A stretch of DNA of 64,000 nucleotides from Pirellulales bacterium (lineage in GTDB: Bacteria > Planctomycetota > Planctomycetia > Pirellulales > JAEUIK01), in assembly GCA_019694435.1 (NCBI GenBank), contig JAIBBZ010000003.1:62001-126000 (forward strand), written 5' to 3'. Below are positions 1 to 8,757 of the stretch, one piece after another. The position numbers were made by a program, and so were the translations under genes. The notes under the pieces were generated by a model. It worked only from the letters and a program-made list of their open reading frames with translations. It had not been told where the DNA came from and did not search any database. The number at the start of each line of letters is the position of its first letter. Positions within the stretch are counted from its first letter, which is position 1.

Positions 1-1754
1 TCCGGCACGCTCACGCCGTTGCGGCTCAACGTCATGCGCAACCCGGTGTTGCCCACGCGCAGGAGCTGATAGGCTCCGCCATAGTTCCAGATCACGCCGT
101 CGGTGAGGCCCGGTTTCGGATAGACCCAGGACTCCATGGTGAACTGCCCTGCGGTCGCCAGCCCCAGGGGTGCCGTCAGGTTGCCGTACGCGTTCGTGCC
201 GCGCGACGTGTCGATGGCCTGGCCGAAGCCGGCGATGGTCGTGCCGTAACCGAAGCCCTCGGCCAGATGGACCACGCTGTCCAGGGTCACGCGCGGCAAG
301 ACGTGGTTGAACGTGACGGTGTAGCCCGTGCCCGGCGCCGCAGGCAGCGAGGCCAGCGCGAGCGAATAGCTGCCTCCGGGTGAGCCATTCAGGTCAAACC
401 GAATCGAGTTCGTTGCCGCGTCGAACGTCGCTGGCAGGCTGGTGCCTCCGGCGCGCGTTAAGGTCGCCGTGAGCAAGGTGTTCGCCGCCGCGCCGGCCGG
501 CAACTGCACGACGACCTGCGAACCATTCGAGCCGCGCGAGGGCAGCGTGAAGTCGTACACGTCGCTGTCCGCCGAGGCGCCCAGAGCGCTGCCGGGCTCG
601 TAATAGCTGCGCAACAAGCCCGACACCGACGTGCTGGGGCGAGCGCCGCCAATGACGCCCAGACTTTGGCCCGACGGTCCCGAGCGGAAGTAATCGGCCT
701 CGGTCAAATCGGTCGCCGCCGCCACGACGGGATAGCTCTCGACAAAAAACTGGTACCCGGTGCCACCTTGCAGCTCGGGCGAGTTGAACGTGAGCGTGTG
801 CGTGCCGGCGGCCTCGTTGGTTCGGGTCCACGTCAAGCGATTGTCGCTTACGGCCGGAGCCAGCGAGTAGGTGCTGGTGCTCAAGACCGGATTGCCGATC
901 GTGCTCGCGCCGGCATCAGCCACGAGCGTGGCAAACATCACTCCGCCGCTGGTCGCCAGGTCATAGCGCAGCTCTTCGTGCGGATCGTTCAAATAGGTGC
1001 CCGCCGCGGCCGAACCTTCGATCCGGCCGGCGGCGTAACTGGTCCGACCGGCAGCGACGGTGCCCATCGCGATCACGGCCGGATCGCTGCCCAGCGGCTT
1101 GGTGATATCGGGCGCGCCCGGCTCGTTCGGAAAATCCTGCAGCACAGCCTCGTAGGTGTACGAAACGCCCGTGCTGCCATTGCCCAACAGCAGACCAAAG
1201 AGCACGGGCGTGCTCCCCAACACCAGGTCGTACGCGCCGGCCCCGAGGCCGTTGAGCGAGAACTCGATCGTGTCGTTCGCGACCGCCGTGGCCCCATAAG
1301 TGCCGGAGCCATCGACGCGAGCCAGGCTGGTGAAAGGCGCCAACAGGTCGCCCAGACCGAGGCGGGAAAACAGGTTTCCGCCGCTGGCGCTCGTCGTCAC
1401 CAGCGCCTGGCCATTGGCGCCCGACGGCGTGAGCTTGACGCGAATCTTTCCCGACGCATTGCCGCTCTCGGCCAGTTGAAAGCGAATCTGGTCGTAGTCG
1501 AAGTTGCCCGAAAACGTCGATTGCAGGCCGCCGATGATCGTGACCGCCGGCCGATCGAACGTCCCCAGAGTGCCCGCGTCCAATTGGCTCACCGAGGTGT
1601 CGAACCGGCCCGCGCCTTCGTCGATCAAGCTCGCCGCGGCGAGCAACTGGCGAATTTCGAGTTGCTCCGTGCGAAGGGTTTGGCGCCGGCGGTGCGAGGA
1701 GGCGTTTCGCGGTCGGCCGCGATGCTGCGCGCAAGATCGATGGCGTGACCGCAT
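1..1754 (-). CDS. Large secreted LamG-domain protein (N-terminal part; runs off the left edge)
   Basis: The frame starts at ATG 1754, preceded on the minus strand by GGAGG about 7 bases upstream, and stays open to the window edge (584 codons seen). An Arg-rich leader leads into RTEQLEIRQLLAAAS at about residues 29-43, which matches the LExRxLLAA-type motif near the start of many large planctomycetal secreted proteins. The rest reads as Gly/Ala/Ser/Thr-rich beta-sandwich repeats. Two stretches resemble bacterial pre-peptidase C-terminal (PPC) domains, one around 'DSDVYDFTLPSRG'. Near the window edge 'GQFTMESWVYPKPG' is typical of a LamG/concanavalin-like domain. The protein is probably exported to the surface or outside. 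The catalytic or binding role is unknown because the C-terminus lies outside the window. The opposite-strand open frames here have no family features. Confidence 0.75.
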   Translation of the reverse strand, partial: MRSRHRSCAQHRGRPRNASSHRRRQTLRTEQLEIRQLLAAASLIDEGAGRFDTSVSQLDAGTLGTFDRPAVTIIGGLQSTFSGNFDYDQIRFQLAESGNASGKIRVKLTPSGANGQALVTTSASGGNLFSRLGLGDLLAPFTSLARVDGSGTYGATAVANDTIEFSLNGLGAGAYDLVLGSTPVLFGLLLGNGSTGVSYTYEAVLQDFPNEPGAPDITKPLGSDPAVIAMGTVAAGRTSYAAGRIEGSAAAGTYLNDPHEELRYDLATSGGVMFATLVADAGASTIGNPVLSTSTYSLAPAVSDNRLTWTRTNEAAGTHTLTFNSPELQGGTGYQFFVESYPVVAAATDLTEADYFRSGPSGQSLGVIGGARPSTSVSGLLRSYYEPGSALGASADSDVYDFTLPSRGSNGSQVVVQLPAGAAANTLLTATLTRAGGTSLPATFDAATNSIRFDLNGSPGGSYSLALASLPAAPGTGYTVTFNHVLPRVTLDSVVHLAEGFGYGTTIAGFGQAIDTSRGTNAYGNLTAPLGLATAGQFTMESWVYPKPGLTDGVIWNYGGAYQLLRVGNTGLRMTLSRNGVSVP

Positions 1755-1969
1755 TTCTTCACCTCCAGGCCGGTTGCGCTCCTCGTGGTCCGGTCACCAG
1801 TTGGTCGACGGCGGACACTCACGTGGGCGAATTGGTTAGCTCGGCTTCCCGCGAATCGTTCCCCGGGAAGGCTCTCGTCCGGAAGGAGTAATGCAGAAGG
1901 CGGCGCGACTTAACGCGGCCGCGCGAAAAGACCCGGCCACCGTGCCCCAAACCGTCGCGTTGTCGCGGC

Positions 1970-4189
1970 TTACGGCGCGGAGACGCCGGGACGGATGATG
2001 CGCCATTCGCTCAACGCAAATACGCGCTCGGGCGAAGTTCCGAGCGTCCCCTCGATGCCGGTCAGCAGCTCGAGGCGAAACGCCGTGGCCCCGGCGAAGG
2101 GGCCATGCGCAAAGATGCGATAATTGCACTGGGGCACGGCCTGCGAAGGCTCGACGTCGATCGTCCCATCGTCGCGCCAAGTGGCCGTCAATCCGGGCGG
2201 CTCGAAGCGCACCTGTTGCGGCACGATCCACGTCCAATGGACCTTCGCGCTCGCCAGCGCAGGTTGCGGATCGGTCGTATAAGACAGACGAAAACGCCCT
2301 GCCTTGTGGAACCATGCCGACGTGTTGTGCATCAACTCGAACACCAGATCGTCTGCCACCAGGGGCTCGGCGGGAAACGCCGCGACGGCTTGATCCTGGC
2401 CGGCCGCCTCGTCTTTGACGAGCCAGAAGCTGGTGCCGCGCATGGCGCCGTCGATCAACTCGCTGCTGTGATGCAACGGGCCCGCGAGGTCGAACGACGC
2501 CTCGGTCCGTGCCAAAGGTACGACATCCGTGGGCACCGGAGGCGCCGGAGGTGGATACGCCAAGACTCCGAACTCGGTCAGGTGCACGTCGCCTCGGACG
2601 TCGTCAACGAAACTCAGTATGCCACTCGGACCACACAGCAAGTCGAGCCGAAAGCCGGTCACGCCACGATAGTCGCCCGCGGCCAACACGATGTAGTCGT
2701 CTGGCACGTTGGCACTTCCCGAGACGCGAATCGTGCATCCATCGGTCTCGACCGCGGCCTCCGACGCGGCGTCCGTCGTGCGCACCTCTTGCGGCCGCAC
2801 GGGAACCCATTCGATGTTGGTGCGGGTCACATCCGGATCGGGCGCCGTCGTGTACGAGATGCGAAACCGCCGGGGTTTGAACCCGAGGTAGCCGCCGCCG
2901 TCGTTTTCCAATTCGAACAGCAGTTGCTCGGCCGTCAGCGGAGCGACGGTCTGAAACACGGCTGCTTGCGGTCGATCCTGCTGGCCCTGTACCGACCAGC
3001 CGGCCGAATGACGCACGCCGTCGATCGCGCCGCTCACCGAATACTCGTCATGGCGCGACTCGTACGTGGCCGAGGCATTTTTCAAGTCGACGTAGGATCG
3101 GTTCAGCGAACGATGCAACGCGGCCAGGCGGCTCGTGGCGACCTGGGTCCCGGGCGCACCGCGATGTTCGCCGCGTTGCCAGAGCAGCAACCCACCAAGC
3201 GCTGCCGCGAGGCCCACGGCGACCCAGGGCCAAAGTCGCCGGTTGCCGGTCGATCGGATCTGCAGCAGTTGCTCGCGCACCACGTCGGCACTGGCGGGCC
3301 GTTGCCCGGGTTCGCGGCGCAGTAGGCGGAGGACCAAGGCGTCGACCTGGCGATTGCCGCGCTGTCCGCGCGACGGCGGCTCATAGTCGATTGCGGGCAA
3401 GTGGCCCGTCAAGGCTTCGTAAAACACCACTCCCAACGCATAGAGATCGCTGCGGGGGTCAGGATCGCTGGCTCCCTTGAACTGTTCCGGCGCCATGTAA
3501 TTCGCCGAGCCGAGCACCTGGCCAGAGTGCGTGAGCCTGGGCGACGGGAACCCTTCGGCGGCAACCATCTTGGCGATGCCGAAGTCGGCAATTTTCACCA
3601 TGCCCGCGGCGTCGAGCAGAATATTCTCGGGCTTGATATCGCGATGCACGATGCCCTGGCGATGGGCAAACGCCAGCCCTTCGCACACCTGTTCGACGAG
3701 CTGCATGGCCTCGTCGAGCGGCAAGGGCCCCGACGCGAGACGTTGCCTCAGGCTGCCGCCGGGCACGTATTCCAGCAACAAGCAAAAGAATCGCTCGACT
3801 TGCCGGACGTCGTATACGGCAACAATCCGCGGATGCTGCAGTCGGGCCAGCAATTGGGCTTCGCGCAGCAGGCGCTGTCCGGCGAGCGGCTCGTCGTCGT
3901 CAAGCGGAATGACCTTCAGCGCGATCTCGCGCTCGAGGCCGGGCTGGTAGGCGCGATAAACGGCTCCCGTGCCGCCTATGCCCAACAGCTCACCCACTTC
4001 GAGATCGGCAAACCAGCCCGAGACCACCTGCGATGAGACTACCGGCACGGCGCTGGAGCGTTCCGCGCGGCTGCGGACCGCTTCGAGTCCCAGCCGGACC
4101 AGGCACGCGGGGCACTGACCGAACGGAGTCTCCCCGGTCATCACCCCGCCACACGTGCGGCATCGGACCCGAGGCGATTCGACGCCCAT
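1970..4189 (-). CDS. Membrane Ser/Thr protein kinase with Zn-finger-like N-terminus and duplicated sensor ectodomain
   Basis: This is a 739-residue Hanks-type (PknB-like) kinase. An N-terminal CxxC...CxxC cluster (CRTC about 10-13, CPAC about 26-29) looks like a zinc ribbon. The kinase domain spans about 60-320: Gly loop GIGGTGAVY about 70-78, ATP Lys in IALKV (K92), HRDIKPEN about 182-189, DFG about 202-204. One membrane segment (WPWVAVGLAAALGGLLL, about 322-340) follows. The outer part holds two related beta-rich repeats, each with an 'IDG..W' type block and an 'RFRISYTT'/'RFRLSYTT' block, like the discoidin-like ectodomains seen on planctomycetal proteins. It begins 12 bases after the ECF sigma gene, so the two are probably one operon. 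The ligand and substrates are unknown; the sigma factor itself is a plausible phosphorylation target (inference). Confidence 0.9.
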   Translation of the reverse strand: MGVESPRVRCRTCGGVMTGETPFGQCPACLVRLGLEAVRSRAERSSAVPVVSSQVVSGWFADLEVGELLGIGGTGAVYRAYQPGLEREIALKVIPLDDDEPLAGQRLLREAQLLARLQHPRIVAVYDVRQVERFFCLLLEYVPGGSLRQRLASGPLPLDEAMQLVEQVCEGLAFAHRQGIVHRDIKPENILLDAAGMVKIADFGIAKMVAAEGFPSPRLTHSGQVLGSANYMAPEQFKGASDPDPRSDLYALGVVFYEALTGHLPAIDYEPPSRGQRGNRQVDALVLRLLRREPGQRPASADVVREQLLQIRSTGNRRLWPWVAVGLAAALGGLLLWQRGEHRGAPGTQVATSRLAALHRSLNRSYVDLKNASATYESRHDEYSVSGAIDGVRHSAGWSVQGQQDRPQAAVFQTVAPLTAEQLLFELENDGGGYLGFKPRRFRISYTTAPDPDVTRTNIEWVPVRPQEVRTTDAASEAAVETDGCTIRVSGSANVPDDYIVLAAGDYRGVTGFRLDLLCGPSGILSFVDDVRGDVHLTEFGVLAYPPPAPPVPTDVVPLARTEASFDLAGPLHHSSELIDGAMRGTSFWLVKDEAAGQDQAVAAFPAEPLVADDLVFELMHNTSAWFHKAGRFRLSYTTDPQPALASAKVHWTWIVPQQVRFEPPGLTATWRDDGTIDVEPSQAVPQCNYRIFAHGPFAGATAFRLELLTGIEGTLGTSPERVFALSEWRIIRPGVSAP

Positions 4190-4201
4190 CGCTGCGCCAC
4201 C

Positions 4202-4999
4202 CTAGTTCACAGCGACCGCAAGCAGGATCTGCTCGAGCTCGTCTTCGATTTGGTCAGGATGCGCAACCGTCCGAGCAACCTCTTCGCGCAGCAGCTTGCC
4301 ATAGCGCCGCCGCAGACGGCCCAAGGCCATCGAGAACGCCGCTTCCGTCAATCCCAGCCGCGCACGGCATTGATCGCGATCCGGACGCCGATCATCGGTC
4401 AAGAACGGCAACAGCGATTCGCACCGTGCCTGGTTGCCGGCGCGGGCATACTCCGCGTGCAACCGCTGCAACGTCACCTGCAGCAAGGTCATGGCCCAAC
4501 CGTGGTCGAATTGGCGGTCCGGCGTCCAGTTGCAAACCAGTGCCTGCTCATACCGGGCCTCGGCCTCGAGCGGATCGAGCGATAGCAGCGCCGAGCTTGG
4601 ATGCCGCTTCTTGGCACGCGTACGGCGATGCTCGCGGGCGCAAAACTGGCGCAAGGCGACGCGGAGAAACGTACGGAATCGCCCCCGCTCGCGGTCGGCG
4701 CGCCGCAGCAGGTCGGCCGCCACGATCCAGGCCAAGAACGACTGCACGAGATCTTCGGCATCGTGCGTCGAATACCCGCCGCGGCGCAGATCGGCATAGA
4801 GCGGGAACCAGTACTGCTGACAAAGCAGCGCCAGGCTGTCCGAATGCCCAGCGCCTCCCTGGCGAGCGTCGGAAACGAGTGACCAGTCGGTCGTTACGAA
4901 CTGGTTACTCGCGCCGGCGGCGGACGCAGCTTTATCAAGCGGTCGGCGGGTCGCGAGATCGGTCGGCATCGTGCACTGGTCGTGGTGGGAAGCAAACAC
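4202..4999 (-). CDS. ECF-type RNA polymerase sigma factor, planctomycetal kinase-paired type
   Basis: This 265-residue protein begins with 'FVTTDWSLVSDAR', a conserved opening of planctomycetal ECF sigma factors found beside Ser/Thr kinases. The sigma-2 region contains 'YSTHDAEDLVQSFLAWIV' and 'RGRFRTFLRVALRQF'. A sigma-4-like helix-turn-helix lies at about 215-245 ('LGLTEAAFSMALGRLRRRYG'). The start used is GTG 4999, with an AAAGGTAGAGG-like purine run upstream; ATG 4969 is an alternative. It lies 12 bases upstream of the kinase gene on the same strand, the usual arrangement for this class. No anti-sigma gene is present, so activation probably depends on the kinase or on the C-terminal extension (inference from the family). 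Confidence 0.88.
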   Translation of the reverse strand: MFASHHDQCTMPTDLATRRPLDKAASAAGASNQFVTTDWSLVSDARQGGAGHSDSLALLCQQYWFPLYADLRRGGYSTHDAEDLVQSFLAWIVAADLLRRADRERGRFRTFLRVALRQFCAREHRRTRAKKRHPSSALLSLDPLEAEARYEQALVCNWTPDRQFDHGWAMTLLQVTLQRLHAEYARAGNQARCESLLPFLTDDRRPDRDQCRARLGLTEAAFSMALGRLRRRYGKLLREEVARTVAHPDQIEDELEQILLAVAVN

Positions 5000-5289
5000 C
5001 TCTACCTTTGAGCCGTTCCTCGATACCCAAAAGGTGGTAGAGGGCCCGCGCTCCCCTGATCATGGCGCGGAGTTCCGGCCGGTAACATGGGCATTTTAAG
5101 TCGGCCGGCGCGCCACCGCCAGCAATTGGCATGAACCGCCAAACGGCCACCTGCCGCATACAGCTTTGGGGGCAATCCGACCGGTGCACACCCCGGACGA
5201 CGGCTCCGACCTGTTGCGCGGAGAATCGCGAGCAAGTCAGAGCACCCGGATGCCGCCGGCAAAGAGCGCGCCGGCAAGCGCAAAAGCAG

Positions 5290-5311
5290 GTACCCCCTAG
5301 GGGAGTCGAAC
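5290..5311. repeat. Left attachment site (attL): 22-bp copy of the tRNA-Glu 3' end
   Basis: The sequence begins GTACCCCCTAGGGG and is identical over 22 bases to 19683-19704. Identity stops exactly at 5312 (g against c). It corresponds to the T arm, acceptor 3' strand and discriminator of tRNA-Glu read on the minus strand. The rest of the tRNA is absent, so this is a site remnant and not a tRNA gene. Confidence 0.85.
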
Positions 5312-5390
5312 GAATTGACTTAAACGCTGATCGCGTCGAGGGTTGTCACAACAGCATAGTTAGCAGCGCTGCAGAATCCGGTGCAACTGC

Positions 5391-5520
5391 CATGTGGTTT
5401 AGGCTGGCACTCGAATTCCAGGACTACTTGGAGGACCTACGATCCATCATTGTCGCATGGCCCAAGCTGTCCTACTCGACTCGTGCCGAAATCTTGCAGA
5501 GGGTCCAACTGGCGGAATAG
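5391..5520 (+). CDS. Possible small protein (42 aa) beside attL
   Basis: ATG 5391 opens a short frame ending TAG 5520. It contains 'FQDYLEDLRSIIVAWPKL' and ends 'EILQRVQLAE'. From memory, short planctomycetal proteins with an 'AWP.LP.AIRA.IL' pattern occur often, commonly next to integrase genes, and this could be one or a worn copy of one. There is no convincing ribosome binding site, and the frame is open upstream across attL, so chance cannot be excluded. Confidence 0.25.
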
Positions 5521-6023
5521 GAGCACCTGGCTGATCGTCCAATGCACCGTCCGCATCGTCCGCATCGTCCGCAACCCTGATAGGGGCACGTCCGTCGTCG
5601 CTGCGCTTGGCGCTCATTCAAGGGGCGTCGCGGCGGTCGCGCCTGTGCCTTGGCTGCGGTTGCAACCGAGCCATGGACTTACCGAGGCCCCCTGGCGCCC
5701 CCAACGCCAGCCGCTGTGCACATATGGTTACCTTCGCTCGCAGTTTTTACGATTTTCAAGCGACCTATTGCGATCGAAAAAGTGGCACGTTAGATTCTTC
5801 GCAACGGTACGGTTCCTGGGCTGGGTGCCGCTAGTGAGGCAGACTTCAATTCACGGTTCGCAGCGCCGCTACCTGCGTCAGTCGGTAGCTGCCGCATCTT
5901 TGCCGTGACTCGCTCGATCGGTTGGACCAGTGCTTTTGCGCTGGATTCGACCGTTCCTTAGCCATGCTAGTTCCCGCCGGCAGTCTTTTGCCTCGGGCCA
6001 TCGTTGAACTTAGGGGAACCGAA
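5521..6023. other. Stretch without a supported gene
   Basis: No frame here has family features or a good ribosome binding site. A short triplication of 'CGTCCGCAT'-like units lies near 5547-5572. The last 100 bases probably hold the promoter of the PEP-CTERM gene. Confidence 0.4.
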
Positions 6024-8069
6024 ATGCCGCGTACCAGCGCCGCTGCAATCGTGATTGTCTGCCTGCTTGCTGACTCGATCGCCTTTGGGCAGCTTTCGTT
6101 CCAAGGGCTTGGGTTTCTTGACCAGCCAGGGCATTCCAAAGCGTTCGCCATTTCCGCTGATGGCACGACCGTTGTCGGCCAAAGCATGCAATATCCACCA
6201 CCATTGGATTACAGCTATGAGGAAGGATTTCGCTGGACTGAAGGCGGCGGGATGGTCGGGCTGGGAAATGAATTCGCCTATGTTCAAGGCGGGCAGGTTG
6301 ACCTATTCCTACATAATCCAGCGTTCAGCGTTTCCGGTGATGGTTCTGTAATTGTTGGCACTGGCGAGCGCAATTATGACGGCGAGTATATTGGTTATTA
6401 CTGGACTGAGAGTCGCGGTAATGTCGCGATATGGGGTGATATACCGCACATTGCCTTCGATGAGCCAGCGTTCCGGACCTATGGTGTTTCCGCAGATGGG
6501 CATTTGGCGGCTGGGGACTATTTTGATTATTCAGGAAGCGCCGATAGCGATGATGGCCCATTCATTGTTCCGCTAGACTCGTCAGGTCCTCCGTTTAATG
6601 TAGTCGTGCTCGAACAATCCAGGGCGATAGGCGGTACTGCGTACGGTGTTTCAGGGGATGGAACAGTGGTGTGTGGTTCATCCTTAGGGAGTCAGGCATT
6701 TCGATGGTCGTCCCCGGATGGCTTAACTGGCCTTGGTTACCTCACGGTGACACCGACTTCGTCTGAGGCTCGCGCGGTGTCCGGTGACGGGGCCACGATC
6801 GTAGGTTGGAGCAATTCGTCTTTCGGAACCCAAGCGTTCGTTTGGACCCAGCCGACAGGGATGGTTGGGGTCGCACCGACCGTTGGGCTACAGGCGGTCA
6901 TCGCCTATGCGACATCTCACGATGGATCGGTTGTAGTCGGTCAGGGCAAGAGAGGTGGGCAAGACACCGCCTTTTTGTTCAGCGAGTCCACGGGATTGCA
7001 GGCACTGGATGAGTATCTCAGTGCGAGGGGACTTGCTACTGAACTTGCAGGCTGGCGCTTGAGCGAGGCGCGTGGCGTGTCAGCCGATGGTCACCGTATT
7101 GCCGGCTGGGGAGTCGATCCTCAAGGACGGACTCAGGCCTGGGTGGCCACAGTTCCGGAGCCGTCCAGCGCCCTGTTGATGGTTATTGGGGGTGCCATGC
7201 TTCTCGGTCGGACAAACCGCAGACGCATGGCGATGGCAAGAATCGCGACCGTGCTCAGCACAGCGCTGCTGGTATTCCCACTGACCGCAAATGCAGACGT
7301 GAGCGTCAGCTTGAACTTTGACGCTCCAGTGGTCGGTACGATTGGCGACAACGCGGGCAATGGAACAGGATTCACACATCGGCTACCCGGAACGGGCGGG
7401 GCGATCCCCGCAAATGATCCCAACCTCAGCTTGACGGCCGTCCCGGGCAAGTTGCGAATGAACTCCACTCGGTCCGATTTCAATCAGCTAAATGGCTTTG
7501 GACGCAACCTCGGAAATTTGGAGGCAGCCGTAGTCTTTGTGCCAGGCGTGGGCACTCACGATTTTACGATGTCGGCCTTATTTGAAGATGTCGTCGTCAA
7601 TGGGCTGTCGGATCAGCTTACTTTGCTGGTCGGAGCAAATCAGGATGCCACGGTTCGATTGGGATTCCACGAACCTGACCAGGTGTTCGCTGTCGAGAAT
7701 TTCGGAAGTGGCGATGTTGGCGGTGCAGGTACGGGCTTGGGTGCTTTTGATCCAGGTGACAACATCCTCCTGACCGTGACTAGGGCAGCCGGGATTTGGA
7801 GCGTGTCTTGGACAAACCAAACCAACCCGGCCACCAGTGGATCGCTTTCGTCATTTACCGTTCCCTGGCTGGAGGCTTATGACGACCTGTATTTCGGCAT
7901 TCATGCCGCGAATGCTCGCGGCTTCGTACCCTTCACAGCGACCATCGACAACTTCACGTTGAATGTGGTACCAGAACCGTCCACCACTTTGCTCGCCATG
8001 ATCGGCGCCACCGCAGTGGGCGTCGTTGCCGCCCGCCGTCGTCGTACGGGGCTGTCGCTGACGAAGTAG
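6024..8069 (+). CDS. Tandem in-frame fusion of two PEP-CTERM secreted proteins (HAF-repeat beta-propeller + lectin-like domain)
   Basis: Start ATG 6024 has AGGGG upstream and is followed by a signal peptide (MPRTSAAAIVIVCLLADSIA). The first part (about residues 20-380) carries repeats of the HAF type: 'GHSKAFAISADGTTVVGQS', 'AYGVSGDGTVVCGSS', 'ARAVSGDGATIVGWS', each followed by an 'AFRW/AFVW..' strand, predicting a secreted beta-propeller. It ends in a full PEP-CTERM signal, VPEPSSALLMVIGGAMLLG plus RRR at about 377-402. Directly after this, without a stop, comes a second signal peptide (MAMARIATVLSTALLVF, ATG 7227 or 7233), a beta-rich domain, and a second PEP-CTERM (VPEPSTTLLAMIGATAVG plus RRRR). 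These were evidently two genes joined in frame. Whether the product is one chain, or the second half starts independently at 7227/7233, cannot be told; no strong ribosome site precedes 7227. Sorting would use an exosortase and EpsH-type system, not present here. Confidence 0.85.
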   Translation: MPRTSAAAIVIVCLLADSIAFGQLSFQGLGFLDQPGHSKAFAISADGTTVVGQSMQYPPPLDYSYEEGFRWTEGGGMVGLGNEFAYVQGGQVDLFLHNPAFSVSGDGSVIVGTGERNYDGEYIGYYWTESRGNVAIWGDIPHIAFDEPAFRTYGVSADGHLAAGDYFDYSGSADSDDGPFIVPLDSSGPPFNVVVLEQSRAIGGTAYGVSGDGTVVCGSSLGSQAFRWSSPDGLTGLGYLTVTPTSSEARAVSGDGATIVGWSNSSFGTQAFVWTQPTGMVGVAPTVGLQAVIAYATSHDGSVVVGQGKRGGQDTAFLFSESTGLQALDEYLSARGLATELAGWRLSEARGVSADGHRIAGWGVDPQGRTQAWVATVPEPSSALLMVIGGAMLLGRTNRRRMAMARIATVLSTALLVFPLTANADVSVSLNFDAPVVGTIGDNAGNGTGFTHRLPGTGGAIPANDPNLSLTAVPGKLRMNSTRSDFNQLNGFGRNLGNLEAAVVFVPGVGTHDFTMSALFEDVVVNGLSDQLTLLVGANQDATVRLGFHEPDQVFAVENFGSGDVGGAGTGLGAFDPGDNILLTVTRAAGIWSVSWTNQTNPATSGSLSSFTVPWLEAYDDLYFGIHAANARGFVPFTATIDNFTLNVVPEPSTTLLAMIGATAVGVVAARRRRTGLSLTK

Positions 8070-8076
8070 TTCGCCC

Positions 8077-8192
8077 GAAGATTCCCAAGGTGCCATCCTT
8101 GCGCGAGAGGGCACGTTGGCCATCTTCGTGGATTGAAGTGCGAAGATTCCCAAGGTGCCCCATCCTTGGAGTGAGCAATCTTGGCATCTTCG
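8077..8192. repeat. Two tandem hairpin repeats downstream of the PEP-CTERM gene
   Basis: Units at 8077-8128 and 8141-8192 both begin CGAAGATTCCCAAGGTGCC and both end ATCTTCG, so each can fold on itself (CGAAGAT/ATCTTCG outer stem; CCAA/TTGG and GTGCC/GGGCAC inner pairs in the first unit). They start 8 bases after the stop codon. They could act as a bidirectional terminator or mRNA 3'-end stabiliser, or belong to a dispersed repeat family. There is no T run, so a simple intrinsic terminator is unlikely. Confidence 0.6.
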
Positions 8193-8670
8193 GCGGCCAG
8201 CGAGCAAAGCTGGGTCGCCTGAGATGTCGCAACTGACAGCGCTCCGGGGGAACGAGGCGATGCGAGTATCCCATCCTCCCCATGCCGAGGTTTGTTACGC
8301 CGCCGTCGCAGAGCGACGATGGACTGGGTGTCCCGAACGGAGGGATTTGTCATTATCAAGGGTTGAAATGCGCAAACGCCCGTCTTGCCGCGAGATCAAA
8401 GCTGGTCGTCCTCAAAGTTGGCGCCTCGTTCCCTCGGTCGATGTGACCGAATCAGCTTGTTGGCAACCCTGTTCGTGGCCAGGACGGTTCGTTCTTCGCG
8501 CGCAAGGAGGACGACGGCTCCCTGCCGGATTTGACACAATCCCGGTCGCGTTCTCTGGCAAGATATTCCTCGCGCCGTATCTGTTGTGGGCAAGTACGAC
8601 GGCGAATGCCGACGCAAATGCTCCGTTACTTGGCAGCAAGCGAGCAAATTCCAGTTAATAGCGTACCACC
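8193..8670. other. Stretch without a supported gene
   Basis: Open frames on both strands cover this stretch, but none has recognisable motifs, hydrophobic segments or a credible ribosome binding site. If the palindrome that follows is an attC site, this could be a gene-less or decayed cassette. Confidence 0.4.
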
Positions 8671-8734
8671 GCACAACAATCCGTTGCAGACGCGACAGCC
8701 CTGACGGGCCGCGGCCTGAGCTCAATCGTTATTT
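8671..8734 (+). repeat. attC-like imperfect palindrome ahead of the HIT-HNH genes
   Basis: The segment opens with GCACAAC and closes with GTTATTT. Between them lie offset complementary arms (TTGCAG near the left, CTGAGCTCAA near the right) and a central AGCCC-TGAC-GGGC hairpin. Size (about 64 bases) and architecture resemble integron attC sites, but the outer core boxes are degenerate. The HIT gene's ribosome site starts within 10 bases after it, as in gene cassettes. This assignment is inferred from structure, not from a search. Confidence 0.4.
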
Positions 8735-8757
8735 GTGGAGAAAGGAGGCGAGTGACC

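Noticed and set aside
666-1748. Long plus-strand open frame opposite the LamG gene
   Set aside because: Arg/Ala/Gly-rich translation with no motifs; the minus strand has a ribosome site, LExR-type motif and LamG features.
5290-5311. Possible second tRNA-Glu gene
   Set aside because: Only the T arm and acceptor 3' end are present; no anticodon arm follows. It is an attachment-site copy.
8155-8658. 167-codon plus-strand frame between hairpin repeats and the attC-like site
   Set aside because: It starts inside the repeat, has no ribosome site and no recognisable pattern.
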